Positions 17,145 to 27,284 are shown, counted from the stretch's first letter. The stretch is 64,000 nt of DNA from UBA11090 sp035560555 (GCA_035560555.1 DATMZF010000039.1:1-64000); one strand, 5' to 3'. Numbers and translations: made by a program. The notes: generated from the letters alone by a model not told the origin.

Positions 17145-17593
17145 AGTATTCCTTCCCCCTGGACTGTTCCCAATAGCGCTTCCTGCTCAACCAACATCGG
17201 CTGGAGAGGGCTGTTGTCTTCGTGGTCCATGCCGGACAGATGCAGAATACCATGGATCATGAGTCTTTTCAGCTCTTCGTCGCGACTTACGCCGAATTCC
17301 TCGGCGTTTCTTTCAAGCGCGGGAATGCTGATAACGATGTCGCCGGCGATGAAAAGCGCCCCGCCTTCCTCCTCGATCGTATCCCCCATCGAAAAAGAGA
17401 GCACATCGGTGGCTTCATCCTTATTCCTGTAATCGCGGTTGAGGGTCCTGATGAAGTCATCTCCGCAGAAGAGAAGCGACAGGACCCAGTTATCCTTTCC
17501 CATGGCGGCGAGGGCGCGGCTCGCGAACGCTTCGGCTTTTCCAAGCCACGAGGGTTCGTCGATGTCCCGCCAATCCAAGCTTATCGCGTTCAT
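17141..17593 (-). CDS. ybeY: YbeY endoribonuclease / rRNA maturation factor
   Basis: 150-aa zinc-dependent single-strand endoribonuclease family protein, involved in 16S rRNA 3'-end maturation and ribosome quality control in bacteria. The defining metal motif is present as HGILHLSGMDHE near residue 117, with three His ligands. NRDYRNKDEATDVLSF near residue 55 is the other family signature. The start overlaps the pgpH stop (ATGA) and the stop overlaps the corC start (GTGA), so it sits in a tightly coupled operon phoH-pgpH-ybeY-corC. Confidence 0.93.
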   Translation of the reverse strand: MNAISLDWRDIDEPSWLGKAEAFASRALAAMGKDNWVLSLLFCGDDFIRTLNRDYRNKDEATDVLSFSMGDTIEEEGGALFIAGDIVISIPALERNAEEFGVSRDEELKRLMIHGILHLSGMDHEDNSPLQPMLVEQEALLGTVQGEGIL

Positions 17594-19800
17594 TGTCCCT
17601 GTTCCTTCTGTTTCGGGTACTCAATCCTGGAATGGAACTGGCCCGCCATGATCCGCACGAAGGAATGTCGGATGACTTCGAGATCCTTCAGCGTGAGCTC
17701 GCATTCGTCCAGCTGGCCTTCCTGGATTTTATCGAGAATGAGCTGATGCACATGGGCGTCGAGACGAGGGACCGATGGTTTCTTGAGCGTGCGCGTGGAG
17801 GCTTCGACGGCGTCGGCGAGCATGACGATTCCAGCTTCCTTGTTGGCGGGCGGGAAACCGGGATAGGAAAAGTCTTCCTTGCGTATCGAGTCGTCCGCCC
17901 TTTTCGCTTTGTCGTAGAACCAGGCTATGACCGAGTTCCCATGGTGCTGGGCGATGATATCCACGACCGCCTTGGGCAGCTTGAGTTCCCTCGCCTTTTC
18001 CACGCCAATTTTAACGTGACTTCGTATGACGGTGGCCGAGAGGCGCGGGTTTATGTCATCGTGCTTGTTGACGCCGCGCTGGTTTTCAACGAAATATTCG
18101 GCCTGTTCTATTTTGCCGATATCGTGATAGTAGGCGCCCACCCTCGCCAGAAGGGGATTGGCGCCGATGTCCTCGGCGGCGGCTTCGGCAAGGTGGGCGA
18201 CGCTCATCGAATGCGAATAGGTACCGGGAGCCTGCGTCAGCAATTCCTTGAGCGCCGGCGAATTCACGTCCGACAGCTCCAGGAGGCGGAATCGCGTCGG
18301 AAGGTTGAACGACTGCTCCAGAACGGGGAGTATGGCCAAAATGAGGGCGCAGCTGATGAATCCGCTGAGGGCGAGATAGCCGGAGAAGGCAAAAAGCTCG
18401 TTGAACCTGAGCCCCTGCTGCATGAGCAGGATGAGCGCGAGGAAAAACTGGATGACGGCTTGAAAGACAGCGGCCAGTACAAGATTGATCCTGGTCTTGG
18501 CGGTACTGATCATGAAGGTGGCGAAGACCCCCGCGAAGATGACAAATACGATGTAGTAGGGATTCAGGTTGGATGCCGAGGTGGCTAGCATCCCGAGAAC
18601 GATAGAGAAGGAGAACGCGAACCGCTGCCCAGCGAGCGCGGCCGCTATGCCGGTAAAAAGCGCCACGGGGATCATGTAGGCGCCTTCGAACGGGAAATCT
18701 CCCACGCTCGTCCGGCTCGCCAGCAGGACGATGAAGTAGAAAACGAGGGCGCTGTAGACGCACATGAGAACCCCACTCGTGCCGACCGCGCCATATTCCT
18801 CGTCTTTCTTTCTGAGAAGGAAAAATCCCAGGCTCGCGGAGGCGAGAAGTATGCCCAGGCTGCGCATGGAGATACTGATGTCCGAACGGGACACGGCGCT
18901 TCGGATGGCCTGAAGCCTCGCGAAACTTTCATCGGTCACCATTTCGCCCTTACGGATAAGAAACTCGTTTTTACCCACGGCGCGGGTTACCGGATCGACT
19001 TTGGCGCTCACTTTGCGCAGCCGGGTCAGCGATGTGGTCTCATCGAAAAAAACGTTCTCGGCGATAAAGCCCGAGACTAAGCCTTCGACGATGCCGGAAA
19101 GAGGCCTGGCGAGATGTTTTTGGGAAATTTCCTCGTCGATACGCCTCACGACATCGTTTTCCGTGACCATAGATGCTCGCGGACGCTGTTCTAGCTCGGT
19201 TTTATCGTTGACGAGGCGGCGCAGCTCGAAATAGTCCTGATTAAAACGACTCAAGCCCTCCGAAGGGAGGGAAAATACGCCGTTCCCGAGTATCGCGCCC
19301 AGTATGCTCTCGGCGTAGACGAGCGCCTGCGCCTTGAGGGAGGAGTTGGCCAGAGCGAGAAGTGTCTCCCTGGACAAGGTTCCGGGGAACTTGCTCTGAA
19401 GCATCAGGATGCCTGTTTCGAGGGCGATATCCTGATCCACGAACTCCCTGAAGCTGGTTGAGAAGCTGTCAAACTGATCGAGCATTCTTTTTGAGATATT
19501 CGTGTCGAGCTGAAAAACGGGAAGCACGAGACGCTCTTCCGCGTCAATTCTCAAACGGGTGGCCTCGGCGTCCACATAGACGACATCCTTGCCTGCCGTT
19601 ATGTCCCTATCCGCGATGACGCCCGGGCTCAATCCCTCAAAATTCCGCTTCACCGCGACGGCTCCGGGGCCGAGAAAAAAGAGAAGGAGGGCGGCGAGGC
19701 CCAGGCTGATGAAGAAATGTAGGCCGTAAAACTTGTCCCTCCCCGGATCGACGGAAAATATCCCGCGCCGTCCAGGGGAGACGGCATCATTCATTTTCAT
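17590..19800 (-). CDS. pgpH: 7TM-HD family membrane phosphohydrolase (PgpH-like)
   Basis: About 736 aa. One N-terminal membrane helix (about 25-50) precedes a large extracytoplasmic domain, then a block of seven predicted hydrophobic helices (about 305-480) and a C-terminal HD domain with HSMSVAHLAEAAAEDIG and YYHDIGK (near 535-570). This is the layout of the 7TMR-HDED family; the characterised Listeria PgpH hydrolyses cyclic di-AMP. Whether this host makes c-di-AMP is not shown here. The start is uncertain: ATG 19800 or 19794, both overlapping the end of phoH; an upstream in-frame ATG at 19842 would run deep into phoH. No Shine-Dalgarno is evident, so translational coupling to phoH is likely. 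Confidence 0.88.
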   Translation of the reverse strand: MKMNDAVSPGRRGIFSVDPGRDKFYGLHFFISLGLAALLLFFLGPGAVAVKRNFEGLSPGVIADRDITAGKDVVYVDAEATRLRIDAEERLVLPVFQLDTNISKRMLDQFDSFSTSFREFVDQDIALETGILMLQSKFPGTLSRETLLALANSSLKAQALVYAESILGAILGNGVFSLPSEGLSRFNQDYFELRRLVNDKTELEQRPRASMVTENDVVRRIDEEISQKHLARPLSGIVEGLVSGFIAENVFFDETTSLTRLRKVSAKVDPVTRAVGKNEFLIRKGEMVTDESFARLQAIRSAVSRSDISISMRSLGILLASASLGFFLLRKKDEEYGAVGTSGVLMCVYSALVFYFIVLLASRTSVGDFPFEGAYMIPVALFTGIAAALAGQRFAFSFSIVLGMLATSASNLNPYYIVFVIFAGVFATFMISTAKTRINLVLAAVFQAVIQFFLALILLMQQGLRFNELFAFSGYLALSGFISCALILAILPVLEQSFNLPTRFRLLELSDVNSPALKELLTQAPGTYSHSMSVAHLAEAAAEDIGANPLLARVGAYYHDIGKIEQAEYFVENQRGVNKHDDINPRLSATVIRSHVKIGVEKARELKLPKAVVDIIAQHHGNSVIAWFYDKAKRADDSIRKEDFSYPGFPPANKEAGIVMLADAVEASTRTLKKPSVPRLDAHVHQLILDKIQEGQLDECELTLKDLEVIRHSFVRIMAGQFHSRIEYPKQKEQGQ

Positions 19801-20758
19801 AGGCTTCGATGATTTTTCTGACCAGCGGGCTTCTGACCACATCGCGCGAATCGAGACGATTTATGAAAATGTCGTCGATAGTCGAGAGGATCTGGACCGC
19901 GTGGACAAGCCCGGACTCGGTTCTCTTGGGCAGATCGATCTGGGTAATGTCCCCGGTCACGATCGCTTTCGAGTTTTCCCCGAGGCGGGTCAAAAACATC
20001 TTCATCTGCTCCTTGGTGGTGTTCTGGGCTTCGTCCAATATCACGACGCAATTGCTCAGGCTTCTTCCCCGCATATAGGCCAGGGGCGCTACCTCGATGG
20101 ACCGGGATTCCTCGAGCCTGCGTATGGCTTCGAAGGGAAGGATGAGTTCCATGGCGTCATAGAGGGGACGTAGATATGGGTTAATTTTCTGGACGAGATC
20201 GCCCGGCAGATAGCCGAGGCTTTCACCCGCCTCGACGATGGGTCGGGTGAGAATGAGCTTTCTTTTGGCTTTTACCAGCAGCTCCCTGAGGGCCCAGGCC
20301 ATCGCGAGGTAGGTCTTGCCCGTTCCAGCGGGGCCGACGGAAAACACGAGATCGTGCGTAGCCAGGCCTTTCAGATACAGGCTCTGTCCCTTGCTGCGCG
20401 GATATATCTTGGCGTGGCTTCCGGGTATTTGGATGCAGGAATCGAAAAAATCCTCACACGAGGCCTCGCGTTCTTCCCTCGAAGGCTGGTACCCGAGAGG
20501 GGTGAGTTCGGCGTGAAGGGCAATTATAAGGTCGGGACTCGCGGGCAGCCCCCCTTCGATCGAGGTCACCAAGGCATCGATGAGGGCGGAAAAAAGCGTC
20601 TGCTTGCCCTCGTCATCGCTCCCTATCGATAACTCGTTTCCCCTGCTCAGGACCCTGGTCCCCAGCAAATCCCCTATTATCGACAAGTTGTAATCGTTGG
20701 GCCCGCAGAGTTCCGCGAGCAGTCCGGTATTTTCCAGTATTATACTCTCCGAATTCAA
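19787..20758 (-). CDS. phoH: PhoH-like ATPase
   Basis: 323 aa with the PhoH P-loop NTPase domain: Walker A VGPAGTGKTYLA near residue 143 and the Walker B region CVVILDEAQNTT near 235. The exact role of PhoH/YbeZ is unsettled; it partners with YbeY in RNA metabolism in several bacteria, which fits the operon. The start codon is TTG at 20758, preceded by AGGAG at about 5-6 nt. It is the first gene of phoH-pgpH-ybeY-corC. Confidence 0.92.
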   Translation of the reverse strand: MNSESIILENTGLLAELCGPNDYNLSIIGDLLGTRVLSRGNELSIGSDDEGKQTLFSALIDALVTSIEGGLPASPDLIIALHAELTPLGYQPSREEREASCEDFFDSCIQIPGSHAKIYPRSKGQSLYLKGLATHDLVFSVGPAGTGKTYLAMAWALRELLVKAKRKLILTRPIVEAGESLGYLPGDLVQKINPYLRPLYDAMELILPFEAIRRLEESRSIEVAPLAYMRGRSLSNCVVILDEAQNTTKEQMKMFLTRLGENSKAIVTGDITQIDLPKRTESGLVHAVQILSTIDDIFINRLDSRDVVRSPLVRKIIEAYENE

Positions 20759-20864
20759 AACCTCTCCTCTACAGCGCGGCGTTTCATGCTTCGTGCCGCA
20801 AAGTATATCGACGCCTGGGCGGTTTGTACATTCTTCATTCCGCCACTCGGGCTCCTCGCGTCCG

Positions 20865-23800
20865 TCAATCGGTAAATCCGCCTTCCTCGTAGGTTTTCGA
20901 GGCCTTCATCTCCGGAATATCCTTCCAGGTCACGGCGATGCTGAACGAGAAATCGAGCTGGTAATAAGGTCGGCCGCTGTCGGGGGTGACGAGCACCGGG
21001 CTCATGCCCAGCGCGGCCTCCAGATTCCAGTCATGAAGATCCTGGGCCAGTTTGAGATTTAGGCTCTGCAGCTTGAAAAGGGAGCTCTTAAGCTTCGCAC
21101 TGTCCCATATGGAGAGGGAATCGGCCAGGTCGGTCAGAAAGTTTCTGTAGTAATCGGTTGGGTCGAAACTCCCTGACGCGGGAAACAGCGAAGGCCAGTA
21201 ACGCCATGCCGATTTGTTCGCCGACACGCTCGTGAAGCTCAAGGATGTGCCTTTGTCGCTGGTGAGGGAGAAATCCATGCTCGCCCCGAGCGTCGATTCG
21301 GTGAACCTCACGAGGTTCTGTGAATAAGAAATGGTGGGGCGCACGTAGAGATGAAGCGCTGAACCGCCTTCCACGGTTTTCGCGGATGAATCGCCAATCT
21401 TGGGGGTCAGGGAGAACGAAGTCTCGTATGGCCTGAAGCTTTCGGTGCCGTCGGTGCTCCACAGTCCATCGGTGAAGGAATACCCTTTCGATTTTTTGGC
21501 CGTGAAGGCTACTTTTGCCCAACCGTATCCGAGGGAAGTGACGCTCGAGAGCGGGGCGGCTTCATCGAAATCCCATGAAAACTCGGAGCTGAGCACGGGA
21601 TAGGGCGCGGCGCCCAGCACTATCTGCGCGCTCAAGCTGGAGGGAAGAAGATCCGCCCCGTCGCTCGCCCTCGATACCGCCCCAAGAAAGCTGGTCTGCA
21701 GGAATTTCCTGCTATAGGCATAGGTGGCTGAATATTTTTCGAGGAGAGGCGGCAGCGAAGCGGCGAAGCTGAGCCGCTGCGAGGCCTTATTCCTGGGGGC
21801 GAGCGAAACCGTCGCGGAGAGGGCATGGCTGCTCAGCGTGTCGCTATCCCATCCTATCCACGTGGAGGTATAGATAGGTGTGGCGTCCACCCCGCTCCCC
21901 GAAAGCCCCGAATAATTGTTCTTGTAGAGCGTGCCGCCAATGGAATACTGCAACGAGGACGCCGACCAAGCCGATCCCGACTGGAAGGGAGAAACCGACA
22001 GCGCCGCGCTGGCGTCGACCGTCGTGGAGCGATAGGAATAGTCCGATAGTCTGTAGGGATGAACGGTTGTGGGTGATGTCCTCTCATCCTTGAGATAGGG
22101 CCGCCATTGATCCTGGGAGCTGAACCCCAGGCTCGTCTGCAAGGCTATCAGCTTCTCGGCCCAGCTACTGCTCGACGTGAGGGTCGCGTTCCCCTTCCAC
22201 CCGACGAGGAGATACGAGAGCGTCGTGTCGACGTCCTCGGGGTAAACCCAATCGGTCGAGTAGAATTTTTCCTCAACGCTCGAAGACCCGGATGCCGTCC
22301 AGCCAATGTTCACCGAGCTTTGGGAAAAATCCCTCGGTTTTATTTCGACTGTCGAGGAAGAGGCTTCCGGCTGAGTCGCGGCTTCCGGTTGTGGCGCGAC
22401 TGCCGGCTGCGACATCGCTTCCGTGGACTCGGCGGGAGGGGCCGCGCCTCCGGAAGAGGCCGCGCCTTTTGCGCCTTCGGGAGCAGTCGCGCTTCCAGCG
22501 CCCTCGGAAGAAATCGAATCCTCGGCGCTCCCTGGAGTGGCCGCTCCCGCTTTGGTTTTTTTCGCTTGCGAATCGCGCTGCAGAATGGTGCCGGAAAGGG
22601 AGAAGGAACTGTCCAGGAATTTCAGGCTATCCGGATAGAAAAAGTCCCGTTGCGGGTCGACGGCAAGCATGCGCTTTTGCGCGCTCGTGAGCCCGGTCGT
22701 GGGCTGCGACTTCGATTTCCATGTCATCTGCGCCGCAAGTTTTGAAATGTTCGCGCTCTGAAGGAGAGAAGCGCCTTTTATGTTTTGTGCGGTCCAGCTC
22801 AAGCTGGACTGCAGACTCTGCGTCAAGGAAGTGCGCTTCGATACGGTGGTCGTGTTCGCGTCGATAGCGGAAAGTATGCTGGAAGACTCGCTTCGCTGAT
22901 AAAAATCCTGCTCAAAGTAGGGGTCGGAGTAGAGCGGCATTTTGAGGGCGATGGAAAAGCGCAGCGGTCCCGATATCTTCTTGTATGAATAGGTGGCGTC
23001 CCCGCCGAAACGGAAAGGCAGGTCGAAGCCAAGAAAATTGGATGAGTTCCAGTTCGAAACGTAGCCGTTGGCGTAGTCGAAAGGAGAATAGTAGCCGTTG
23101 GATTCCAGGAAAAGCGATCGGCTCAAACCCATCCCCAGGCTGAAGTCCAGAGAACCCGTCGAGGTCTCTGGTATCGCGCCGGAGATGCCGACATAGAGTC
23201 CCAGCGCCGAATAAATGTCGGCGAGGAGCTTGAGCGAGCGAGCGTCCGATGGGCTCGCGGCCTTCGCCCCGCCGCTTTCCAACGCCGTCTGCAGCCGCTT
23301 TATGAATATCCCCGACAACGCCTTCTTTCCGGAAGCTCCCTGTTGGCTGAGGAGAGAGAGACTGCTGGAAGAATCCGTCGTCTTCTTCATCTCGCCGAGC
23401 AAATAGGTGGTTGTCTGAACGAATGCCCCTTCCCTCGAACGGTATCCGATGACCGGGTGGAACACGATTTCGTCGCTCGGATAATAGAAAAAGGGAAGCC
23501 ATAGCACGGGAACGACACCCAGGTAGAGCGTGGCGCCGGAGAGCGCCCAATCGCCATTCTCGAAAAGCCACACTTTCCTTGCCCTGATGTAATAGTGAGG
23601 CCGGTCGTCATCGCAGGCGGTCACGAGGGCGCTTTCAAGCACCGTGAGATCGGCTCCCCTCCTCGTCAGCTTTTCGAAATGGAACGAAAGGCTCCGCTTC
23701 ACGGTGGCTGAGGGGTCGAGGTTGTACACTCCGTCCAGGAACACTCCCGAGTAGGAGTCGAGGTCGACGAGAATCGTGGATCCCTTGAATTCGTCGCTGC

Positions 23801-24365
23801 GCCCCTCGCCTTCGCGGACATACGTTACATCGCCCTTCGCCTGGACGATGTTCTCGTCCCTGTTGAAGATGATTTCATCCGCCTTGACCACGTGCCGGAA
23901 ACCATCGTCGGTCGAGATTTTCATGGTGATGGGGCCCGAGAGCCTCATGAAACTGTCGGCGCTTCCATCGAGGGTAAAATATTCAAAATTGGACGCGCTC
24001 TCTATCGTCACGCTGGACGCCGGGGCGGGCGTTGCCGGCGGCGCGAGCTTCAGGTGCGCATAGAGCCTGTCGCGGAGCTCCTGGCTCAGCCCCTCGGTGG
24101 AGAGGCCGTATTTTTGAGCCAAAGCCTTGAGCTCGTAATAATTGCTGATGGCTATATCGAGCGCGAGGGTCTTGCGTTCGAGCTCCGACATGGTCGCGGT
24201 TTCATCGACGGTTGAGGCCGCGGCGACTTCACCGGGAAGCCCGCCGGAAAGCCCGTCCGAGGGCGCGCCTTCCGGCGAAGTTGAAGGCGAAGCGCCTCCG
24301 GATTGTGCCAGCAGCGGGAAAGCGAGAACGAAGCCGAGGCAGAGCGCTAGGGTTTTGCGGAACAT
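20865..24365 (-). CDS. LptD/OstA-like outer-membrane protein
   Basis: 1166 aa with a clear signal peptide (1-20, cut after LLAQ). An OstA/LptA-like domain follows (about 125-260: DEIIFNRDENIVQAKGDVTY and similar beta repeats). The rest is a very long region rich in Ser, Thr, Tyr and alternating strands, typical of a beta-barrel and similar to spirochaete LptD-like proteins. Residues about 600-675 are a low-complexity Ala/Glu/Pro/Ser insert. In Gram-negatives LptD inserts LPS in the outer membrane; many spirochaetes lack classical LPS, so the cargo here may be another glycolipid. A promoter sits 7 nt before the ATG and no Shine-Dalgarno is present. Confidence 0.75.
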   Translation of the reverse strand: MFRKTLALCLGFVLAFPLLAQSGGASPSTSPEGAPSDGLSGGLPGEVAAASTVDETATMSELERKTLALDIAISNYYELKALAQKYGLSTEGLSQELRDRLYAHLKLAPPATPAPASSVTIESASNFEYFTLDGSADSFMRLSGPITMKISTDDGFRHVVKADEIIFNRDENIVQAKGDVTYVREGEGRSDEFKGSTILVDLDSYSGVFLDGVYNLDPSATVKRSLSFHFEKLTRRGADLTVLESALVTACDDDRPHYYIRARKVWLFENGDWALSGATLYLGVVPVLWLPFFYYPSDEIVFHPVIGYRSREGAFVQTTTYLLGEMKKTTDSSSSLSLLSQQGASGKKALSGIFIKRLQTALESGGAKAASPSDARSLKLLADIYSALGLYVGISGAIPETSTGSLDFSLGMGLSRSLFLESNGYYSPFDYANGYVSNWNSSNFLGFDLPFRFGGDATYSYKKISGPLRFSIALKMPLYSDPYFEQDFYQRSESSSILSAIDANTTTVSKRTSLTQSLQSSLSWTAQNIKGASLLQSANISKLAAQMTWKSKSQPTTGLTSAQKRMLAVDPQRDFFYPDSLKFLDSSFSLSGTILQRDSQAKKTKAGAATPGSAEDSISSEGAGSATAPEGAKGAASSGGAAPPAESTEAMSQPAVAPQPEAATQPEASSSTVEIKPRDFSQSSVNIGWTASGSSSVEEKFYSTDWVYPEDVDTTLSYLLVGWKGNATLTSSSSWAEKLIALQTSLGFSSQDQWRPYLKDERTSPTTVHPYRLSDYSYRSTTVDASAALSVSPFQSGSAWSASSLQYSIGGTLYKNNYSGLSGSGVDATPIYTSTWIGWDSDTLSSHALSATVSLAPRNKASQRLSFAASLPPLLEKYSATYAYSRKFLQTSFLGAVSRASDGADLLPSSLSAQIVLGAAPYPVLSSEFSWDFDEAAPLSSVTSLGYGWAKVAFTAKKSKGYSFTDGLWSTDGTESFRPYETSFSLTPKIGDSSAKTVEGGSALHLYVRPTISYSQNLVRFTESTLGASMDFSLTSDKGTSLSFTSVSANKSAWRYWPSLFPASGSFDPTDYYRNFLTDLADSLSIWDSAKLKSSLFKLQSLNLKLAQDLHDWNLEAALGMSPVLVTPDSGRPYYQLDFSFSIAVTWKDIPEMKASKTYEEGGFTD

Positions 24366-24372
24366 CTAGGGG

Positions 24373-24402
24373 ATAGTACACCGGCCGGACGCCGGGGTGC
24401 AA
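24373..24402 (-). promoter_or_regulatory. lptD promoter, apparently leaderless
   Basis: Minus strand TTGCAC (24402-24397), 18-bp spacer, TACTAT (24378-24373). Only 7 nt (CCCCTAG) separate the -10 box from the ATG at 24365, so transcription would begin at or next to the start codon. Confidence 0.55.
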
Positions 24403-24404
24403 CA

Positions 24405-27236
24405 TTAGGCGCGATGGCTTTCCAGATATTGGCGGAGGTACTTGCCCGTGTAAGAAGTTTTGCTCTTGACGATATCCTCGGGTCTTCCCTGAACCACGAT
24501 ATTGCCTCCCTTCGTTCCGCCTTCGGGGCCGAGATCTATGATCCAGTCCGCCAGTTTGATGACATCGAGGTTGTGCTCGATCATCACGACGCTGTTTCCC
24601 GCGTCCACGAGCCTCTGGATAACCTCCATGAGCTGCTTCACATCGGCGAAATGGAGACCCGTCGTGGGCTCATCCATGAAATAGAGCGTCTTGCCGGTCG
24701 AGCGCTTGGATAGTTCGAAGGCCAACTTCACGCGTTGGGCCTCGCCTCCCGAAAGCGTGAGGGCGGACTGCCCCACTTTCACATAGCCCAGGCCGACCGA
24801 AAGGATCGTATCGAACTTGTGCGCTATTGGGGGAATGTGAGCGAAGAACTGGGCCGCTTCCTCTATCGTCATGTTCAGGACATCGGCGATGTTCTTTCCC
24901 TTGTAGCGTATGTCGAGCGTGTCGGCGTTGAAGCGCTTGCCATGGCAGACATCGCACTCGATATAGACGTCGGGAAGGAAATTCATCTCTATCTTGAGCG
25001 TGCCATCGCCCTGGCAGTTTTCGCAGCGGCCGCCCCTCACGTTGAAGCTGTATCGCCCCGACTTCCAGCCTCTCGCCTTCGACTCGGGCATGTTGGCGAA
25101 AAGCTCCCTGATGGCGGTGAATACCCCAACATAGGTGGCCGGATTCGAACGCGGCGTCCTTCCTATCGGGCTTTGGTCTATATTGATGATCTTGTCGATG
25201 TTCCCGATGCCCTCGATCGCGCCATAGTCGCCCTCCTGGTGGCTTGAATGCATGACGCGGTTCGAAATAGCCGGATAGAGAAGATCGCTGAGGAGAGTAC
25301 TCTTCCCCGAACCCGAAACGCCGGTGATGCATACGAACATTCCAAGAGGAATCCGGACATCCAGATCCTTCAGGTTGTGCTCGCGCGCGCCCCGCACGAT
25401 GATGTCCTTTCCGTTTCCCTCGCGCCTGAGCGCCGGAACGTCGATGGACAGCTTTCCCGCGAGATATTGGCCGGTGAGGCTCTTGTTCGACCGCATGACC
25501 TCCTCGGGCGTGCCCTGGGCGACTATCTTGCCGCCGTGTTCGCCCGCGCCCGGGCCGAGATCGACGATGTAGTCGGCTGTCCGAAGGGTCTGCTCGTCGT
25601 GTTCCACGACGATGAGGGTGTTTCCGATATCGCGCAGGTAGATGAGCGTGTCGATGAGTTTCTGGTTGTCGCGCTGGTGAAGACCGATGGAAGGTTCGTC
25701 CAGGATGTAGAGCACACCGACGAGAGAACTCCCTATCTGGGTAGCGAGCCGTATGCGCTGCGCTTCCCCGCCGGAAAGCGTGGCCGCCTTGCGTTCCAGG
25801 GTCAGATACTCGAGGCCCACATTCTTCATGAAGGTCAGTCGAGCCTTGATCTCCTTCAATATTTGCTTGGAAATCTGCTTTTCCACGTCGGTGAGCGTCA
25901 CCGTCGAGAAGAATTTGAGTATCTCCTCCACCGACATGGAGGAAATCTCGTTGATATTCCGGCCGCCGACGGTCACCGCCAGGGCCTCGGGGCGCAGACG
26001 CTTCCCGCCGCAGGCCGTGCAGGGCTTTTCGGTCATGAAGCTTTCCAGCCACTGCTTTACGCCTTCGCTCGTCGTTTCCCTGTAGCGGCGTTTGAGATCG
26101 GCGAGGATTCCGGGGAATTTCGTGTTGTATTCGAAGTGGCCGGTCTTGTCCCTGTTATCGTAATGGTATTTGATCGGATCGTCGGTTCCATACAGTATGG
26201 CCTTCAGGATCTCGGGACTCAGCTCCGAAAATGGCGTATCGAGGCTGAATTTGTAGTAGGTGGCGAGGGCGTCGAACCGCGACCTGTTCCACGCGGACGA
26301 TGGGTTGTAGGGAAGACAGCCCCCCTCGTTGAAGGAAAGGCTTCTGTCCGGAATGCAGAGATCGGGCTCGAATTCGAGGTTGACGCCGAGGCCGGTGCAT
26401 GCCGGACAGGCGCCCTGGGGAGCGTTGAACGAGAAGAGGCGGGGTTCCATTTCCGGAAGCGAAATGCCGCACTCGGGACAGGCCCCTTTCTGGCTGAAGA
26501 ATTCCTCGGAAAGGCCCTTGTCGGATTCCCGAAGCACGATGACCACGCCGTCGGCGATCTGGAGGGAACTCTCGACGGCTTCGGCAACGCGCCGCCTCAC
26601 ATCGGCGCCCAGCTTTATCCTGTCGACGATGACTTCTATCGTGTGCTTTTTCTGCTTTTCGAGCGGTATGTCTTCCTCGAGTTCGCGCATCGTCCCATCG
26701 ACGCGCGCGCGCGCGAACCCCTGTTTCCGCGCGTCCTCGAACCACTTCTTGTGCTCACCTTTCATGGCGCGCACGACTGGGGCCAGAATCTGAAGCTTGG
26801 TTCCGGAAGGCCAGGACATGATCACGTCGAGTATCTGATCGACGCTCTGTTCCTTTATGATCCGACCGCAGGAAGGACAGTGGGGGGTCCCCATCCTCGC
26901 GAAAAGGAGGCGGAAGTAATCGTGTATTTCGGTCACCGTGCCCACCGTCGAACGGGGATTCTTGTGCGTCGTCTTCTGCTCTATGGAGATGGCGGGAGAC
27001 AGGCCTTCGATGTAGTCCACGTCGGGTTTGTCCATGCGACCGAGGAATTGTCTGGCGTAGGAGGAGAGGGATTCGACATATCGCCGCTGGCCTTCGGCGA
27101 AGATAGTATCGAAAGCGAGCGAGCTTTTACCCGATCCCGAGAGCCCCGATATGACGATGAGCTTGTTGCGCGGAAGTTCCAGGTCGATGTTCTTTAGGTT
27201 GTGCTCCCGGGCGCCCTTTATAATTAATTTGTCCAT
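24405..27236 (-). CDS. uvrA: Excinuclease ABC subunit A
   Basis: Damage-recognition ATPase of nucleotide excision repair; acts as a dimer that loads UvrB on DNA. About 943 aa, the normal size. Two ABC modules are seen: Walker A GLSGSGKSSLAFDT near residue 30 and GVSGSGKSTLLSDLL near 640. Signatures LSGGEAQRI and LSGGEAQRVKLA are present, as are the zinc-binding Cys clusters CPSCG, CPECG, and CENCQGDG with CDVCHGKRF. The ATG at 27236 is preferred over an in-frame TTG 12 nt upstream because the family begins with DKLIIKGAREHNLK. No Shine-Dalgarno is seen and the promoter lies 11 nt upstream. uvrB and uvrC are not in this window. Confidence 0.96.
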   Translation of the reverse strand: MDKLIIKGAREHNLKNIDLELPRNKLIVISGLSGSGKSSLAFDTIFAEGQRRYVESLSSYARQFLGRMDKPDVDYIEGLSPAISIEQKTTHKNPRSTVGTVTEIHDYFRLLFARMGTPHCPSCGRIIKEQSVDQILDVIMSWPSGTKLQILAPVVRAMKGEHKKWFEDARKQGFARARVDGTMRELEEDIPLEKQKKHTIEVIVDRIKLGADVRRRVAEAVESSLQIADGVVIVLRESDKGLSEEFFSQKGACPECGISLPEMEPRLFSFNAPQGACPACTGLGVNLEFEPDLCIPDRSLSFNEGGCLPYNPSSAWNRSRFDALATYYKFSLDTPFSELSPEILKAILYGTDDPIKYHYDNRDKTGHFEYNTKFPGILADLKRRYRETTSEGVKQWLESFMTEKPCTACGGKRLRPEALAVTVGGRNINEISSMSVEEILKFFSTVTLTDVEKQISKQILKEIKARLTFMKNVGLEYLTLERKAATLSGGEAQRIRLATQIGSSLVGVLYILDEPSIGLHQRDNQKLIDTLIYLRDIGNTLIVVEHDEQTLRTADYIVDLGPGAGEHGGKIVAQGTPEEVMRSNKSLTGQYLAGKLSIDVPALRREGNGKDIIVRGAREHNLKDLDVRIPLGMFVCITGVSGSGKSTLLSDLLYPAISNRVMHSSHQEGDYGAIEGIGNIDKIINIDQSPIGRTPRSNPATYVGVFTAIRELFANMPESKARGWKSGRYSFNVRGGRCENCQGDGTLKIEMNFLPDVYIECDVCHGKRFNADTLDIRYKGKNIADVLNMTIEEAAQFFAHIPPIAHKFDTILSVGLGYVKVGQSALTLSGGEAQRVKLAFELSKRSTGKTLYFMDEPTTGLHFADVKQLMEVIQRLVDAGNSVVMIEHNLDVIKLADWIIDLGPEGGTKGGNIVVQGRPEDIVKSKTSYTGKYLRQYLESHRA

Positions 27237-27247
27237 ACGATGGCTCA

Positions 27248-27276
27248 AGAATACGATATTAGGCTCGCCATGGCAA
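27248..27276 (-). promoter_or_regulatory. uvrA promoter with very short leader
   Basis: Minus strand TTGCCA (27276-27271), 17-bp spacer, TATTCT (27253-27248). The ATG at 27236 is 11 nt from the -10 box, so the leader would be about 4-5 nt and cannot hold a Shine-Dalgarno. No SOS-box-like palindrome was recognised. Confidence 0.55.
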
Positions 27277-27284
27277 GTAGTGGC

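Noticed and set aside
25248..27197. 649-codon open frame opposite uvrA
   Set aside because: Antisense shadow of uvrA with no recognisable domain.
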